55,579 bases of DNA from Aeromonas piscicola (GCF_000820005.1 NZ_CDBL01000087.1:1-55579), one strand, 5' to 3'; numbered from the stretch's first letter, positions 24,515-33,610 are shown. A program made the numbers and translations. The notes: generated by a model from the sequence alone, not told the origin.

Positions 24515-24949
24515 TTATTGTGTCTTTTTTAGTGCAGTAATATTGTTTTTTATTAAGCTCTGGAGTCGGGAAACTTCAGATTGCAATCGCTCATTTTCCA
24601 ACCATAGCAGTTGGATCTGATGAGCCTTCATTTTATTAGTCTCTGCTGCGTCTTTTTTGCACTGATTCAATGCTACTCGAAGGCTCCTTACTTCCAGATC
24701 TTGAAGCTGGTATGCCTCCAGAAGTGTAACAGGAGCATCGCCAGCACAGCTTAGACCATTTTTCCTTATGGCTTCGTAGGCATCACTCAGGTCTGCATAC
24801 TCATGTAAATAACGATAGACAGTTGCCCTGCTGACACAGGCCTCCTTGGCCAGGTTGACACTAGTAATCTTCCCATTCGTTTTAGTTGATGCGCCACGTG
24901 CCAGTATATCTAATGCATCAACAATTGATTGATAGTTTCTGTCAGGCAT
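24515..24949 (-). CDS. ginD: GInt protein GinD (HTH plus coiled coil)
   Basis: 144 aa from ATG 24949 with GGGAG ten bases upstream; an ATG seven codons earlier would give a larger overlap with ginC. The N-terminal HTH reads VNLAKEACVSRATVYRYLHEY. The C-terminal 50 residues form a coiled coil (WLENERLQSEVSRLQSLI). It is the last gene of the recombinase operon and overlaps ginC by 8 bases. In GInts the small fourth gene is required for integration and excision, presumably as an accessory DNA-binding factor. Confidence 0.75.
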   Translation of the reverse strand: MPDRNYQSIVDALDILARGASTKTNGKITSVNLAKEACVSRATVYRYLHEYADLSDAYEAIRKNGLSCAGDAPVTLLEAYQLQDLEVRSLRVALNQCKKDAAETNKMKAHQIQLLWLENERLQSEVSRLQSLIKNNITALKKTQ

Positions 24950-26855
24950 CAGGGCTGGCTCCCAGTTCATTGATAACAGCTTCTAACTGAATGATTTCTA
25001 TTTGTAGCTGATGTTTCTGGAGTTTTGAAGCTTTTGGATGTATGGCGAATTCTTTTGCCTGACTTAGTTGGGCTTCCCACAACAGTTTGTGGCGTTTTGA
25101 AATACATGCATTACTGCATTGCCCTGGTTGGCAAAAATTTAGAACAGGCCGATCTGTCAGTGTGTTATTTGATGTACAGATCGCCTTGGCAGGATCAAAG
25201 AAGCAGAAATTGAATTTCCCAACAAAGAGTTGTTTATTGGCATTAGCTAACCATTTAACAATCTGTGATGGCGGGTAGTCTTCTACTCGCCCTCTAAAAG
25301 CGGCATTAAATGCGGATTTTAGACTAATGCCGAATTCGCCAGCGACCATTCCCTCTGATAGGTCTATTGCGAGTTCTCCTAGGATATCGATACTCGCTAA
25401 AATTTTTTCCTGCTCCAGTAGCTTGTTCCATTCCGGTTCTTCGCCTGCGTATCCCTCGAAAATAGCTACTTCTAGATGTTTATATTGCAGCATCCCGGCA
25501 ATAATACCAAACGGTTGTCTTGCTATATATCTGGCTAATGTCCGTCGAAATTGTCGCAGATTGAAATGCCATGGTTCGGTAGTTCCCGCTTCATTAAGCC
25601 ACTCAGGTATCGGTCTGTAATGGAGGTTTTGATTACAATACTTTTGAAACCTGTTAATTTGATAGGAAATCGCACCCGTGGTGAATTCAGTGATCTGTTT
25701 ACCGACAAATGTTTTTCTAATATTAAAACTACCGCTGGACCTGTCAGTGAGAAATAAACGCTCATTACCTGCTGCGTCTCTAATTTGCTTGGTCAATATC
25801 TCTAAAATCTTTATAGCTAGAACAACCTCCTCAATAACTACCCATGAATCTTTACAACCCCCACCTCTATGTTTATGTAATAATGTATTAATATAATATA
25901 TAGGTTGGCCATTGGCACTTACATCGCTAATGTAGCAGCCAGCCGTGAGGGACAACAGCTCACTTGGGCGGATACCAGAATAGGCGAGGATGATGAGTAT
26001 ACAAGCGGATCGGAGCTGGTGGAGTTCATCATATAAGTCTCCGTGGGAGCACATGGGACTTATACGCCAGTACGAATTTATTTTTCGAATTATTTTAGTA
26101 GCTTTTCTATTAAATCGCTTGGTTTTTCCATTATCACTCAAATTGAGGTGGGTAATTTCTTTTTCCCATATAGATTGTAATGACTCCCAAGTCTCTAAAA
26201 GTATTTTGCTATATTTTAGTACATAATCCAGCGCAGTGCTCATGATGGCTGAATATATCGGTTCAGGGATCGGTAGCGTCTTATTATAAGGGCTTTCACT
26301 ATCTTTTTTTCGGATAAACATTTTTTCAAATGGTTTCTCTGTGAGTGGAGTGGTGATCTGACTTCTATACTCCCATAGTCGATAGATAATACGGAATATG
26401 GCGATAATCCTCCCATCTGTTTTACAGTTACTGAACGAGATACTTTTTAGATATCGGCTCAGAAGCTGGCTATCAACTTCATGGAACCCATTAAGTCCTT
26501 GACTGCCACAGTATTGTGCAAAACTTTTCAGGATATACAGCTCATTATTTACTGTCAGCCATTCTCCTGCTCTATCGTGGGTTGCTACGGGTTTGTATAG
26601 CCTTGCGTAAGCATACTCAGCAAGTGATAGAGAAAATCCACAAGGGTATCCAGGAACTGATTCAAAATTCCAAGATTTAGCAGCATCTCCGATACCTGGT
26701 GCGGAGACTAGGGCTGACATATTCCAGCTAGGATCGCCAAACAAAGAAGCAGGTGAGACGCTGATGTTGGGAGAAACAAACTTACTACCTATCAAACCAC
26801 TAGTGGGTGGTAGTAACTCTTCTCGGGGAGAAGGATATTGTGATTTAAGACTCAT
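24942..26855 (-). CDS. ginC: GInt tyrosine recombinase GinC
   Basis: 637 aa from ATG 26855 with TGAGGA upstream. The catalytic domain shows Arg I in YSGIRPSELLSL, a box II variant LRQFRRTLARY, His in QYKHLEVAI, and the nucleophile Tyr in FEGYAG. The HxxR histidine position appears to be Arg. A Cys-rich stretch (CFFDPAKAICTS ... CQPGQCSNACISKRH) near the C-terminus suggests metal binding. It starts 1 base after ginB ends, so the two are translationally coupled. Confidence 0.82.
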   Translation of the reverse strand: MSLKSQYPSPREELLPPTSGLIGSKFVSPNISVSPASLFGDPSWNMSALVSAPGIGDAAKSWNFESVPGYPCGFSLSLAEYAYARLYKPVATHDRAGEWLTVNNELYILKSFAQYCGSQGLNGFHEVDSQLLSRYLKSISFSNCKTDGRIIAIFRIIYRLWEYRSQITTPLTEKPFEKMFIRKKDSESPYNKTLPIPEPIYSAIMSTALDYVLKYSKILLETWESLQSIWEKEITHLNLSDNGKTKRFNRKATKIIRKINSYWRISPMCSHGDLYDELHQLRSACILIILAYSGIRPSELLSLTAGCYISDVSANGQPIYYINTLLHKHRGGGCKDSWVVIEEVVLAIKILEILTKQIRDAAGNERLFLTDRSSGSFNIRKTFVGKQITEFTTGAISYQINRFQKYCNQNLHYRPIPEWLNEAGTTEPWHFNLRQFRRTLARYIARQPFGIIAGMLQYKHLEVAIFEGYAGEEPEWNKLLEQEKILASIDILGELAIDLSEGMVAGEFGISLKSAFNAAFRGRVEDYPPSQIVKWLANANKQLFVGKFNFCFFDPAKAICTSNNTLTDRPVLNFCQPGQCSNACISKRHKLLWEAQLSQAKEFAIHPKASKLQKHQLQIEIIQLEAVINELGASPDA

Positions 26856-26856
26856 T

Positions 26857-28707
26857 TTATGTCCTCATATTCAGAGGAATGTAAAATATCTGCGACTGAG
26901 CCAGATGCTCAGCTTCAGCGATAGCCTCTCTCGAAAATAGAGGAAGCACTTCAATGGTTAATGTGTGCCAAAGAGAGCCGAATTTAGTATTCCAATCTTC
27001 TGCCGATAGCTCGTTGTGAGCCTGTTGAATGAAGTCGCGTAAAACAATCACACGGGGGAGTACATGGCGTGTAATGACCGAGTTAGAACAGACAAAACAT
27101 CCCCATGGTTTATCGCATGGCGTATTTAGTTGTCCCCCAGGGCGATTATAGAAATCTTTACAGGAGGAAAATAGTACATCCTGCTCTCCACTTATTATCT
27201 TCTCGGCACTGGTTATATCTACTTCTAAGGTGGTTGCGATAGTCTCAGGACTCTCATCTGTTAATATTTTGGGGGATGCTAATGCCCGCGCTTCATACAG
27301 GGCCTCTCTGACTGCTTGCTCATGAATGTGCCGAGTAGCATCATTCGCAATGTAATCTACTGTAGTCGTCCCGAGTGTATGAGCGGCATCCCGGCTCACT
27401 CTGCTGAGCTGTCCAGTCTGTTTATAGCGGCTGGTTAGATAATAAACTCGCCAGCGTCTTAAGGAGACTCGAAGTGGTTGATCATGCTCATTTTTTAATT
27501 CGTGTTGATCACACCAGCCGCCGTCATGGTTCATTTGAAACTTTATATAACCAGGATCTATTCTCTTTACGGGCTCTCGACCATGTCCGTCTATGGTTAA
27601 ACCCAAAAATAGATATTTCCGATCCTCAGTGGGTGCATGTTGTACTAGCGGTTCTGTTATCTTTAAAAGGGTCTTTATTAGTGCGACGGGTGAGAATGGT
27701 CCATCATTGTCGATATATTTTTTATATCTCCGAGCACTACCACGAGCTTTCTCATACCATAAAATAAACCGTCCATCGATCTCCTGCAGACAGTCACGAG
27801 TCAGTTCGAGAATAGAATGCTCATTCCGCCCGGTTTTTTTTGCTAGCAAAATAATAAAGGGTATTAAGTCCCACGTTAGTGGATAAAGTAGAGAATATGT
27901 ATCTTTCTTTCGGTATGGAACGTCAAAACAGCCCATCATAACATTGTTAAACGTGGAATGACGGCCAGCAAGAAGCTGAGATCTATCTAGGTACTGACCA
28001 TCCATGATATTGACGATATACCATATAATATTTTTGAGTTGAAGCCATGGGCGTTCGAGAGGGGCCCCAGTAGCTGGGTCTCGCCTTTTGTGACGACCTC
28101 GTGGATCTTCTCCTATTGCTAGTAATTCTTTTCCTTTATCTAGTCGACTTAACATTTCCCTGATTTTGGTTCGACATATACTTTCAAAGTCCAAAGCTTC
28201 GCTAGCAGTGTATGGCTGTACTCTGTCATTATCATGTTTATGACTGAAACTACGTGGGGGCGAGAAGTCTGGTCGTGCTAAATTCAACATCCGTCCGGCC
28301 TCTAAGAGGCGTATGATATTTCCAAAACGTCGACGGGAATATTCTGATTTGAAATCAATAGAGATCAATTGTAGATACGCACGATAGTCCATCAGAAATT
28401 CATATGTGATGTCCATCATACAGAATTGACTAGGTGAATTTATCTTGCCACAGTAGTCCAGCAGCTCTCGAATGATCGTACTATAGCTGCCAATCGTAAG
28501 ATCACTGGCGACTCGACTAGGCGAGGTATGTTGGTAGAGAGCAGCAATGCAGTCTCGTGCTAATATTTGGTAAGTCTCAATGCCTGTCAAATCTAGATAT
28601 GCACGGGGACCCAATTCGCTGCGCCTATCGAATACCAGACTGCCAGCGATGTGGACATTATCTGGAGTTTGAGGTATGTACTCGAACTCTAGTCGGTCAT
28701 TGTTCAT
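26857..28707 (-). CDS. ginB: GInt tyrosine recombinase GinB
   Basis: 616 aa; ATG 28707 with TAGAGG upstream. It is a large divergent tyrosine recombinase: Arg I in KKTGRNEHSILELT, box II in VSLRRWRVYYLTSRY, then AHTLGTTTVDYIAN supplying His and the probable Tyr. A Cys pair (CDKPWGCFVCSN) near residue 545 resembles the Cys-rich tail of GinC. It lacks ginA immediately upstream: about 1.17 kb with an opposing higA separates them. Confidence 0.8.
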   Translation of the reverse strand: MNNDRLEFEYIPQTPDNVHIAGSLVFDRRSELGPRAYLDLTGIETYQILARDCIAALYQHTSPSRVASDLTIGSYSTIIRELLDYCGKINSPSQFCMMDITYEFLMDYRAYLQLISIDFKSEYSRRRFGNIIRLLEAGRMLNLARPDFSPPRSFSHKHDNDRVQPYTASEALDFESICRTKIREMLSRLDKGKELLAIGEDPRGRHKRRDPATGAPLERPWLQLKNIIWYIVNIMDGQYLDRSQLLAGRHSTFNNVMMGCFDVPYRKKDTYSLLYPLTWDLIPFIILLAKKTGRNEHSILELTRDCLQEIDGRFILWYEKARGSARRYKKYIDNDGPFSPVALIKTLLKITEPLVQHAPTEDRKYLFLGLTIDGHGREPVKRIDPGYIKFQMNHDGGWCDQHELKNEHDQPLRVSLRRWRVYYLTSRYKQTGQLSRVSRDAAHTLGTTTVDYIANDATRHIHEQAVREALYEARALASPKILTDESPETIATTLEVDITSAEKIISGEQDVLFSSCKDFYNRPGGQLNTPCDKPWGCFVCSNSVITRHVLPRVIVLRDFIQQAHNELSAEDWNTKFGSLWHTLTIEVLPLFSREAIAEAEHLAQSQIFYIPLNMRT

Positions 28708-29379
28708 AAGTGCGCCTCTACTAGGCCGGCGCTTGGGCTCAATGGACAGGTGTCCGTGTCAACTATCCCGATATTTGTGACGATTAGTTGGGGCATGGCC
28801 TCTCCATATCTATAGCTCACCTAAACAAGACTATAAACTAGCGAAAGACACACCTATACCACAAGTGACCTAACTCATTGATTATTCACATATTGCTTTT
28901 CCTTTTCTCTATCATCGCTTTAGTAATTTGTATAAAAATCAATATATTATAATCTTCTCAACTTACTAATGTATTTTTACATTACTCTGTAAAAGTTATT
29001 TATTTTGGGTGTTTATTCTGTTTGATGTTTAAGAACGATATAAATGAATGCGCCATATGGTGACAAATGTACTCAGATTAACGATCATTTTCGCATTAGA
29101 GGTTGAAATATTATCTTGAGCTACAGGATGAGGGCTAGGATCATCTTGTTATCCTGGAAGCCTTCGCCAGGGGCGCTTCGAATGAGCTCCCGCGTGATGC
29201 TATCAGCCAGGCGCGGCCTCGTATAACACCCCTTTGTGATCTGAGTGTTGGAAATTCCCATAGTAGGGTGAGATCATCAATACTCACTATTTGTTCAGTA
29301 CTCTCATTCCTGACAGAATCACCTGCTCCAGATAGCCGCTATTCATGGCGAGTGCCGGAGAAACAAGGAGTAACCATCA
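28708..29379. other. AT-rich region upstream of ginB and higA
   Basis: 670 bp without a recognised gene. 28860-29060 is very AT-rich and probably contains the current ginB promoter. No HigB-like frame was found on either strand upstream of higA. Confidence 0.45.
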
Positions 29380-29795
29380 TGTTAAATCCTGCGCTGGTTC
29401 AAATTAGAGAAGCATTGGTCCAAGTGCCCTACATCGCCCACATCAATAATCAGGACGATTATGAGCGAGCTCTTAAGCTAATAGACGAGCTGGTCGATGA
29501 CTATGACACCAATAGACAATTAATTGGGTTGCTTGCAACCAGTATCGAGCGTTGGGAAGACGGGGCTAACGAGTTTGCCGACTTCAATAAGGCTTTGGCA
29601 TGTGTGGAGCCGGGCATTGCCGTCTTAAAGACTTTGATGAGCCAATACCGACTGGGGGTGGCTGACCTGCCTGAGCTGGGATCCAAGTCCAATGTTAGCA
29701 AACTGCTCAATGCAGCCGAGGGTAAGAAACTGACTCGCCAACATATCAAGGCACTAAGCAAGCGCTTTGCAGTATCACCTGCACTGTTCTTTTGA
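29380..29795 (+). CDS. higA: HigA-type antitoxin, toxin absent
   Basis: 138 aa from ATG 29380 (MLNPALVQIREAL), with AAGGAG eight bases upstream; the frame runs further upstream without conservation. Length and sequence closely follow E. coli HigA: WEDGANEFADFN, PGIAVLKTLMSQY, the HTH DLPELGSKSNVSKLLN and the ending RFAVSPALFF. HigA neutralises the mRNA interferase HigB, normally encoded just upstream. No such gene is present. It is transcribed against the gin genes and splits ginA from ginB. Confidence 0.85.
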
Positions 29796-29880
29796 TTGCC
29801 AATGTGGTTGAACAGCTCGAGTCAGACCGTCGCGCTTGGAAGCGAGTTATCCAGCCGATAGGGGAGCGTAATTGGAAAAA

Positions 29881-31110
29881 TTACATTCTATCGTTTTTCC
29901 ATGAGGTCCAATCGTCCAGCGACTCGTCAACCAAAGCTTCAGATTCCTCCAAAAAATCTAGGTAGATGTGAGTCGAGGTTATCTGAGAGTGTCCTAGTAG
30001 GCGTTGTAGCTCTCTTAGTGGGTCATTCAAGATCTGTCGATAGGCGTCGGCTCCTCCTTCTCTGAGCATCTTCAGGTTTGTGGACATTTTTTTGATCATA
30101 GCTTCCAGCTGATAGACTGCGTACGTATGACGGCAGCCATGAGGCGTCAGTCGTATTCCAGTTTTTTTGGACATCCTCGTGAAAAAGCTCTCTACTGTAC
30201 GGACTGATAGAGGCTGACCAGTTCGCGATAGAAAAATCTTAGTGGATTGATTTGAGGAAGCCTTGCCTGCCGATCTTGATTTAGCCTGCTTGAGAACCTC
30301 TGTGCGTTCCTCATCACAATAAAAGCGTATGGCTCGAGCTATACGCTTTGGAATGAGTATATAACGACTTTTATTTCCCTTTCCTACAACCCTAACTTTG
30401 ATTCCTTTTAATCCGGAAAAACGTAGGTCATCAGGATCTGGAATTTGATAAACGTCTAAATTTAGAGCCTCAGAAATACGTAGGCCAGAAACGATCAAGG
30501 TGTCCACTAATGCTATATTTCTCTGAGAATTTTCACCGTTGGATATAAGGGGGCGCCATAATTGTTGATAGTTATTAACACTAATAAAATTTATTGGTTC
30601 TGGAGTAAACTTGGTTCCGATATCCGCTGTATTTATCCCCTTTCCACCAAACATTACTCTTGACTGGCGATACTTAAAAGGAACTTCGTTTATGAGCCCC
30701 TCGTCAACCGCATATTCGTACAAATGTACGATTGCAGTTTTAGCTACATTCCAAGAACGCCCAGTTAAAGCTGGTTGGTTTTGGTATTCACCACTGGTTC
30801 ATACGATGTAGTACAGGTCTAGATCGCGTTTGGTGGCTTGTAACCAAGTTTTCCCCTGAGCTGCCATAAATCGGATAAATACTCCGACTTGACTAGCATA
30901 AGTTTTCCAAGTTTTTACACTTCCACGGCGAGGGCTAAGCAGGTAATTACAGAAACCATCGAGTTCTCGATCTGGTAGGTTATTGCTATCTAAAAAGAAT
31001 GGGCGGCCGTTTGGAATTATGTTCTTTTTAAGAAGTTCTTTGAACTGAGCACGCTCTACCGGATGCAAGTGATTGAAAATGCTAGTGTCAAAGTAAAACA
31101 GCTCGGCCAT
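29881..31110 (-). pseudogene. ginA: GInt tyrosine recombinase GinA, interrupted by an in-frame TGA
   Basis: From ATG 31110 (GGAG nine bases upstream) the frame reads MAELFYFDTSIFNHLHP to ...DLDLYYIV, TGA (30799-30801), then TSGEYQNQPALTGRSWNVAK and on to 29881. The frame is unchanged across the stop, so CGA to TGA (Arg to stop) is the simplest event. The full length would be about 409 aa. The N-terminal core-binding domain is upstream of the stop. The catalytic domain is downstream: SGLRISEAL, HGCRHTYAVY, LLGHSQITSTHIYLDFLEE (R, HxxR, H, Y all present). Without readthrough the recombinase is inactive. Confidence 0.85.
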
Positions 31111-31116
31111 GTGTAG

Positions 31117-31140
31117 CTCCAATTTTTGAGACTATTGGAG
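31117..31140. promoter_or_regulatory. Inverted repeat at the ginA ribosome site
   Basis: Perfect 7-bp arms CTCCAAT / ATTGGAG separated by 10 bases. On the transcript this pairs the GGAG of the ginA ribosome site with an upstream CTCC. It could be an operator for GinD or an RNA hairpin that hides the ribosome site and limits recombinase synthesis. Confidence 0.6.
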
Positions 31141-31222
31141 CATATTTTATACGCGCATTATCAGGATCTAGAAACCATTAAAAGGGGAATTACTTCTGTT
31201 ATGCAACGAATGAGACATTTCT

Positions 31223-31247
31223 TTTAATGACGTATAACCACCAGGTT
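31223..31247. other. Right attachment junction (attR)
   Basis: The island ends TGACGTATAA, then CCAC (31238-31241), then dut sequence CAGGTTGCCC. CGTATAAC at 31231-31238 is the exact reverse complement of GTTATACG at the left end. The island also supplies the last three codons and the stop of the truncated dut. Confidence 0.85.
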
Positions 31248-31496
31248 GCCCAGTACTATGCCGTGCTTATGGCCGAGGCCGGAGCGGGGCAAAATGGTGG
31301 CACACAGGCCGGGATCCTGGATGTGGATGGCCAGACCGGTCGGTACCAGGGTGGTATCGCCCGGTGCCAGCGTGATGGGCGCATCCAGCAGGGCGCGCAG
31401 ATCCATGCCGGCAGAGCCCGGTGTGGCATAGGCGGGCAGCGGGTACTCGGTGCCGATGCGGGCATCCAGAATCTTCAATTCAATTTGTGTTGTCAT
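31224..31496 (-). pseudogene. dut: 5' fragment of native dut (codons 1-86)
   Basis: From ATG 31496 it reads MTTQIELKILDARIGTEYPL to HKHGIVLGNLV, then VIRH-stop from island DNA; 90 codons. Motifs 1 (GSAGMDLRA) and 2 (PRSGLGHKHG) remain. Motif 3 with the catalytic Asp, and motifs 4 and 5, are lost to the fragment at 10775-10978. It lies 89 bp after coaBC, as in the normal operon. A stable truncated product is possible but cannot be an active dUTPase alone. Confidence 0.95.
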
Positions 31497-31585
31497 GGAT
31501 AGTTCGTTTTTCAATGAGTGCTTGTGTGGACGCCCAGCATGGCCAGTGCAGTCTGTGTCGTCGTGAATCGTTCGCCTGCCGGGTG

Positions 31586-32788
31586 TTAGCCCCGGTAGTG
31601 ACGTGCAATCAGGGCGATGAGGTGACGGGCCAGCGTCAGCTTATCGGCCAGCGGCAGTGGGGCTTGACCCCCTTGCCAGAACACGGTCAGGGCGTTGTCA
31701 TCAGCGTTGAAGCCCTGACCCGCGCGGGACACGTCGTTGGCGGCGATCATATCCAGCCGCTTACGCTGCAGTTTGTCGAGGGCGTATTGTTCCACATCCA
31801 CGGTTTCGGCGGCAAATCCGACGGTGAAGGGCTTGTCTGATAACGCCCCCACGGCGGCTATGATGTCGGGATTCTTGACCAGGGTCAGCACCATCTGGTC
31901 GTTGTCGCCGGTCTTCTTGATCTTCTGGCTGGCGACCTGCTCGGGCCGATAGTCGGCCACGGCGGCGCACCCAATGAAGAGATCGCAGTCGGCCACCAAG
32001 CTCATCACCGCCTGATGCATCTGCTCGGCGCTCTCCACATCGACTCGTGCTACCCCGCCCGGTGTCGGCAGGGCGACCGGGCCGCTCACCAGCGTTACCT
32101 CGGCACCCGCCTCACGGGCGGCGCGGGCGATGGCGTAGCCCATCTTGCCGGAGCTGTGGTTGCTGATGTAGCGCACCGGATCCAGCGGCTCGCGGGTCGG
32201 CCCTGCGGTGAGCAGCAGTCTGACGCCCGCCAGCAGCGGCTCGGCGGCCAGTTGCTGCCAGCAGCGCTCCACCAGTTCGAGGGGATCCAGCATCCGGCCC
32301 GGGCCCACGTCGCCACAGGCCTGGCTGCCTGAATCCGGCCCCCACAGCAGGATGCCGCGACTGGCCAGAGTCTTGAGGTTGGCCTGAGTGGCGGCGTTGA
32401 GATACATCTGCTGATTCATGGCCGGGGCCAGAGCCACCGGTGCCGGCGTCGCCAGACAGAGGGTGGTGAGCAGTTCATCGGCCATGCCGGCGGCCATGCG
32501 GGCCATCAGATTGGCGCTGGCCGGGGCGATCAGTACCAGATCCGCCCACTTGGCCAGTTCGATGTGGCCCATGCCCGCCTCGGCGGCGGGATCCAGCAAG
32601 CTGTCTGCCACCGGATGGCCGGAGACGGCCTGCAGGGTCAGCGGGGTGATGAACTCCTTGGCGGAGCGGGTCATCACCACCCGTACCTCGGCTCCCTGAT
32701 CTTTCAGGCGGCGTACCAGTTCGGCACTCTTGTAGGCGGCGATCCCGCCACTGACACCCAACAGGATGCGTTTATCGGCCAATCTCAT
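31586..32788 (-). CDS. coaBC: Bifunctional phosphopantothenoylcysteine decarboxylase/synthetase
   Basis: 400 aa, close to E. coli Dfp (406). The N-terminal flavoprotein CoaC domain (ILLGVSGGIAAYKSAELVRR, then APAMNQQMY and QACGDVGPGRMLDP) decarboxylates PPC to phosphopantetheine. The C-terminal CoaB domain (LLTAGPTREPLDPVRYISN, HSSGKMGYAIARAA, the IKKTGD strap) makes PPC with CTP. Both are steps of CoA synthesis. It is the first gene of what was coaBC-dut-slmA, and divergent from radC. Confidence 0.97.
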   Translation of the reverse strand: MRLADKRILLGVSGGIAAYKSAELVRRLKDQGAEVRVVMTRSAKEFITPLTLQAVSGHPVADSLLDPAAEAGMGHIELAKWADLVLIAPASANLMARMAAGMADELLTTLCLATPAPVALAPAMNQQMYLNAATQANLKTLASRGILLWGPDSGSQACGDVGPGRMLDPLELVERCWQQLAAEPLLAGVRLLLTAGPTREPLDPVRYISNHSSGKMGYAIARAAREAGAEVTLVSGPVALPTPGGVARVDVESAEQMHQAVMSLVADCDLFIGCAAVADYRPEQVASQKIKKTGDNDQMVLTLVKNPDIIAAVGALSDKPFTVGFAAETVDVEQYALDKLQRKRLDMIAANDVSRAGQGFNADDNALTVFWQGGQAPLPLADKLTLARHLIALIARHYRG

Positions 32789-32935
32789 CTGCTGTTTCTC
32801 TTCCGGCTCACTCTGACTGGTCGGCTAAGATACCACAGGCAAGGGATGACGACAGAGGCTGACATGGGGGACTTGCGGTCGGGCTCCCGCGATTTTTTGC
32901 TATGTTTTCTCTCAATAGGCATGAGGGAGAGACAA

Positions 32936-33610
32936 ATGAGCATCAAGGAGTGGCCAGAGGATGAGCGTCCCCGAGAGAAGCTGCTGCGCCAGGGGCCAAG
33001 CGCCTTATCCGATGCCGAATTGCTGGCCATCTTCCTGCGCACCGGCGTCAACGGGTTGAGCGCGGTGGATCTCTCGCGCCAGCTGTTGCAGCAGTTCGGA
33101 TCCTTGCGGGCATTGCTCGGCGCCGATCAGTCGGCCTTCTGCGATGCTCATGGGCTGGGTCCGGCCAAATACGCCCAGTTGCAGGCTGTGCTGGAGATGG
33201 GCAAGCGTCATCTGGCCGAGCAGTTGCAGCGGGGCGATGCCCTTACCTCGCCCCAGTTGACCCGGGATTATCTGCAGGCCCAGCTGCGGGATCGGCCGCG
33301 AGAAGTGTTCGCCTTGTTGCTGCTGGACAACCAGCACAGAGTGATTCAATTCGTTGAACTTTTTTACGGAACCCTCGACTCGGCGAGCGTCTGGCCCAGA
33401 GAAATCGTGCAGATCGCGCTCAAACATAATGCAGCCGCCGTGATTCTGGCGCATAATCACCCGTCCGGCGTGGCCGAGCCCAGTCGGGCCGACCGCCAGA
33501 TCACGGATCGGATCTTGGCCGCCTTGGCCCTGATCGATATCAGAGTGCTGGATCACTTGGTGATCGGTGATGGCATCACGGTTTCTTTTGCAGAGCGTGG
33601 TTGGTTGTAA
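32936..33610 (+). CDS. radC: RadC-family JAMM-domain protein
   Basis: 224 aa from ATG 32936 with GAGGGAG upstream; the longer frame upstream is antisense to coaBC. The N-terminal helix-hairpin-helix region (GPSALSDAELLAIFLRTG, HGLGPAKYAQLQ) precedes the JAMM/MPN+ metal-binding motif HNHPSG...SRADRQITD. Despite the name its role in DNA repair is unproven. It usually lies between coaBC and rpmB, as here. Confidence 0.95.
   Translation: MSIKEWPEDERPREKLLRQGPSALSDAELLAIFLRTGVNGLSAVDLSRQLLQQFGSLRALLGADQSAFCDAHGLGPAKYAQLQAVLEMGKRHLAEQLQRGDALTSPQLTRDYLQAQLRDRPREVFALLLLDNQHRVIQFVELFYGTLDSASVWPREIVQIALKHNAAAVILAHNHPSGVAEPSRADRQITDRILAALALIDIRVLDHLVIGDGITVSFAERGWL

Larger units (their letters stand above)
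10979..31241. mobile_element. GInt-type genomic island inserted in dut
   Basis: About 20,263 bp bounded by the two dut fragments, counting one copy of the shared CCAC. The right end carries three large tyrosine recombinase genes and a small HTH/coiled-coil gene, all transcribed inward. Defence-like cargo follows, then an AT-rich stretch and a replacement dut at the left end. This is the layout described for GInts (ginABCD, cargo, AT-rich 3' end, imperfect flanking repeats). The base composition is clearly lower in GC than the flanks, and codon use shifts with it. The in-frame stop in ginA suggests the element is now fixed or needs readthrough. Confidence 0.9.

Noticed and set aside
29100..29379. 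Possible HigB toxin upstream of higA
   Set aside because: No frame with RelE/HigB-like residues; frames are short and broken.
30724..30798. Frameshift between two ginA ORFs
   Set aside because: Distances show both ORFs are in the same frame; only a TGA separates them, so it is a nonsense change and not a frameshift.
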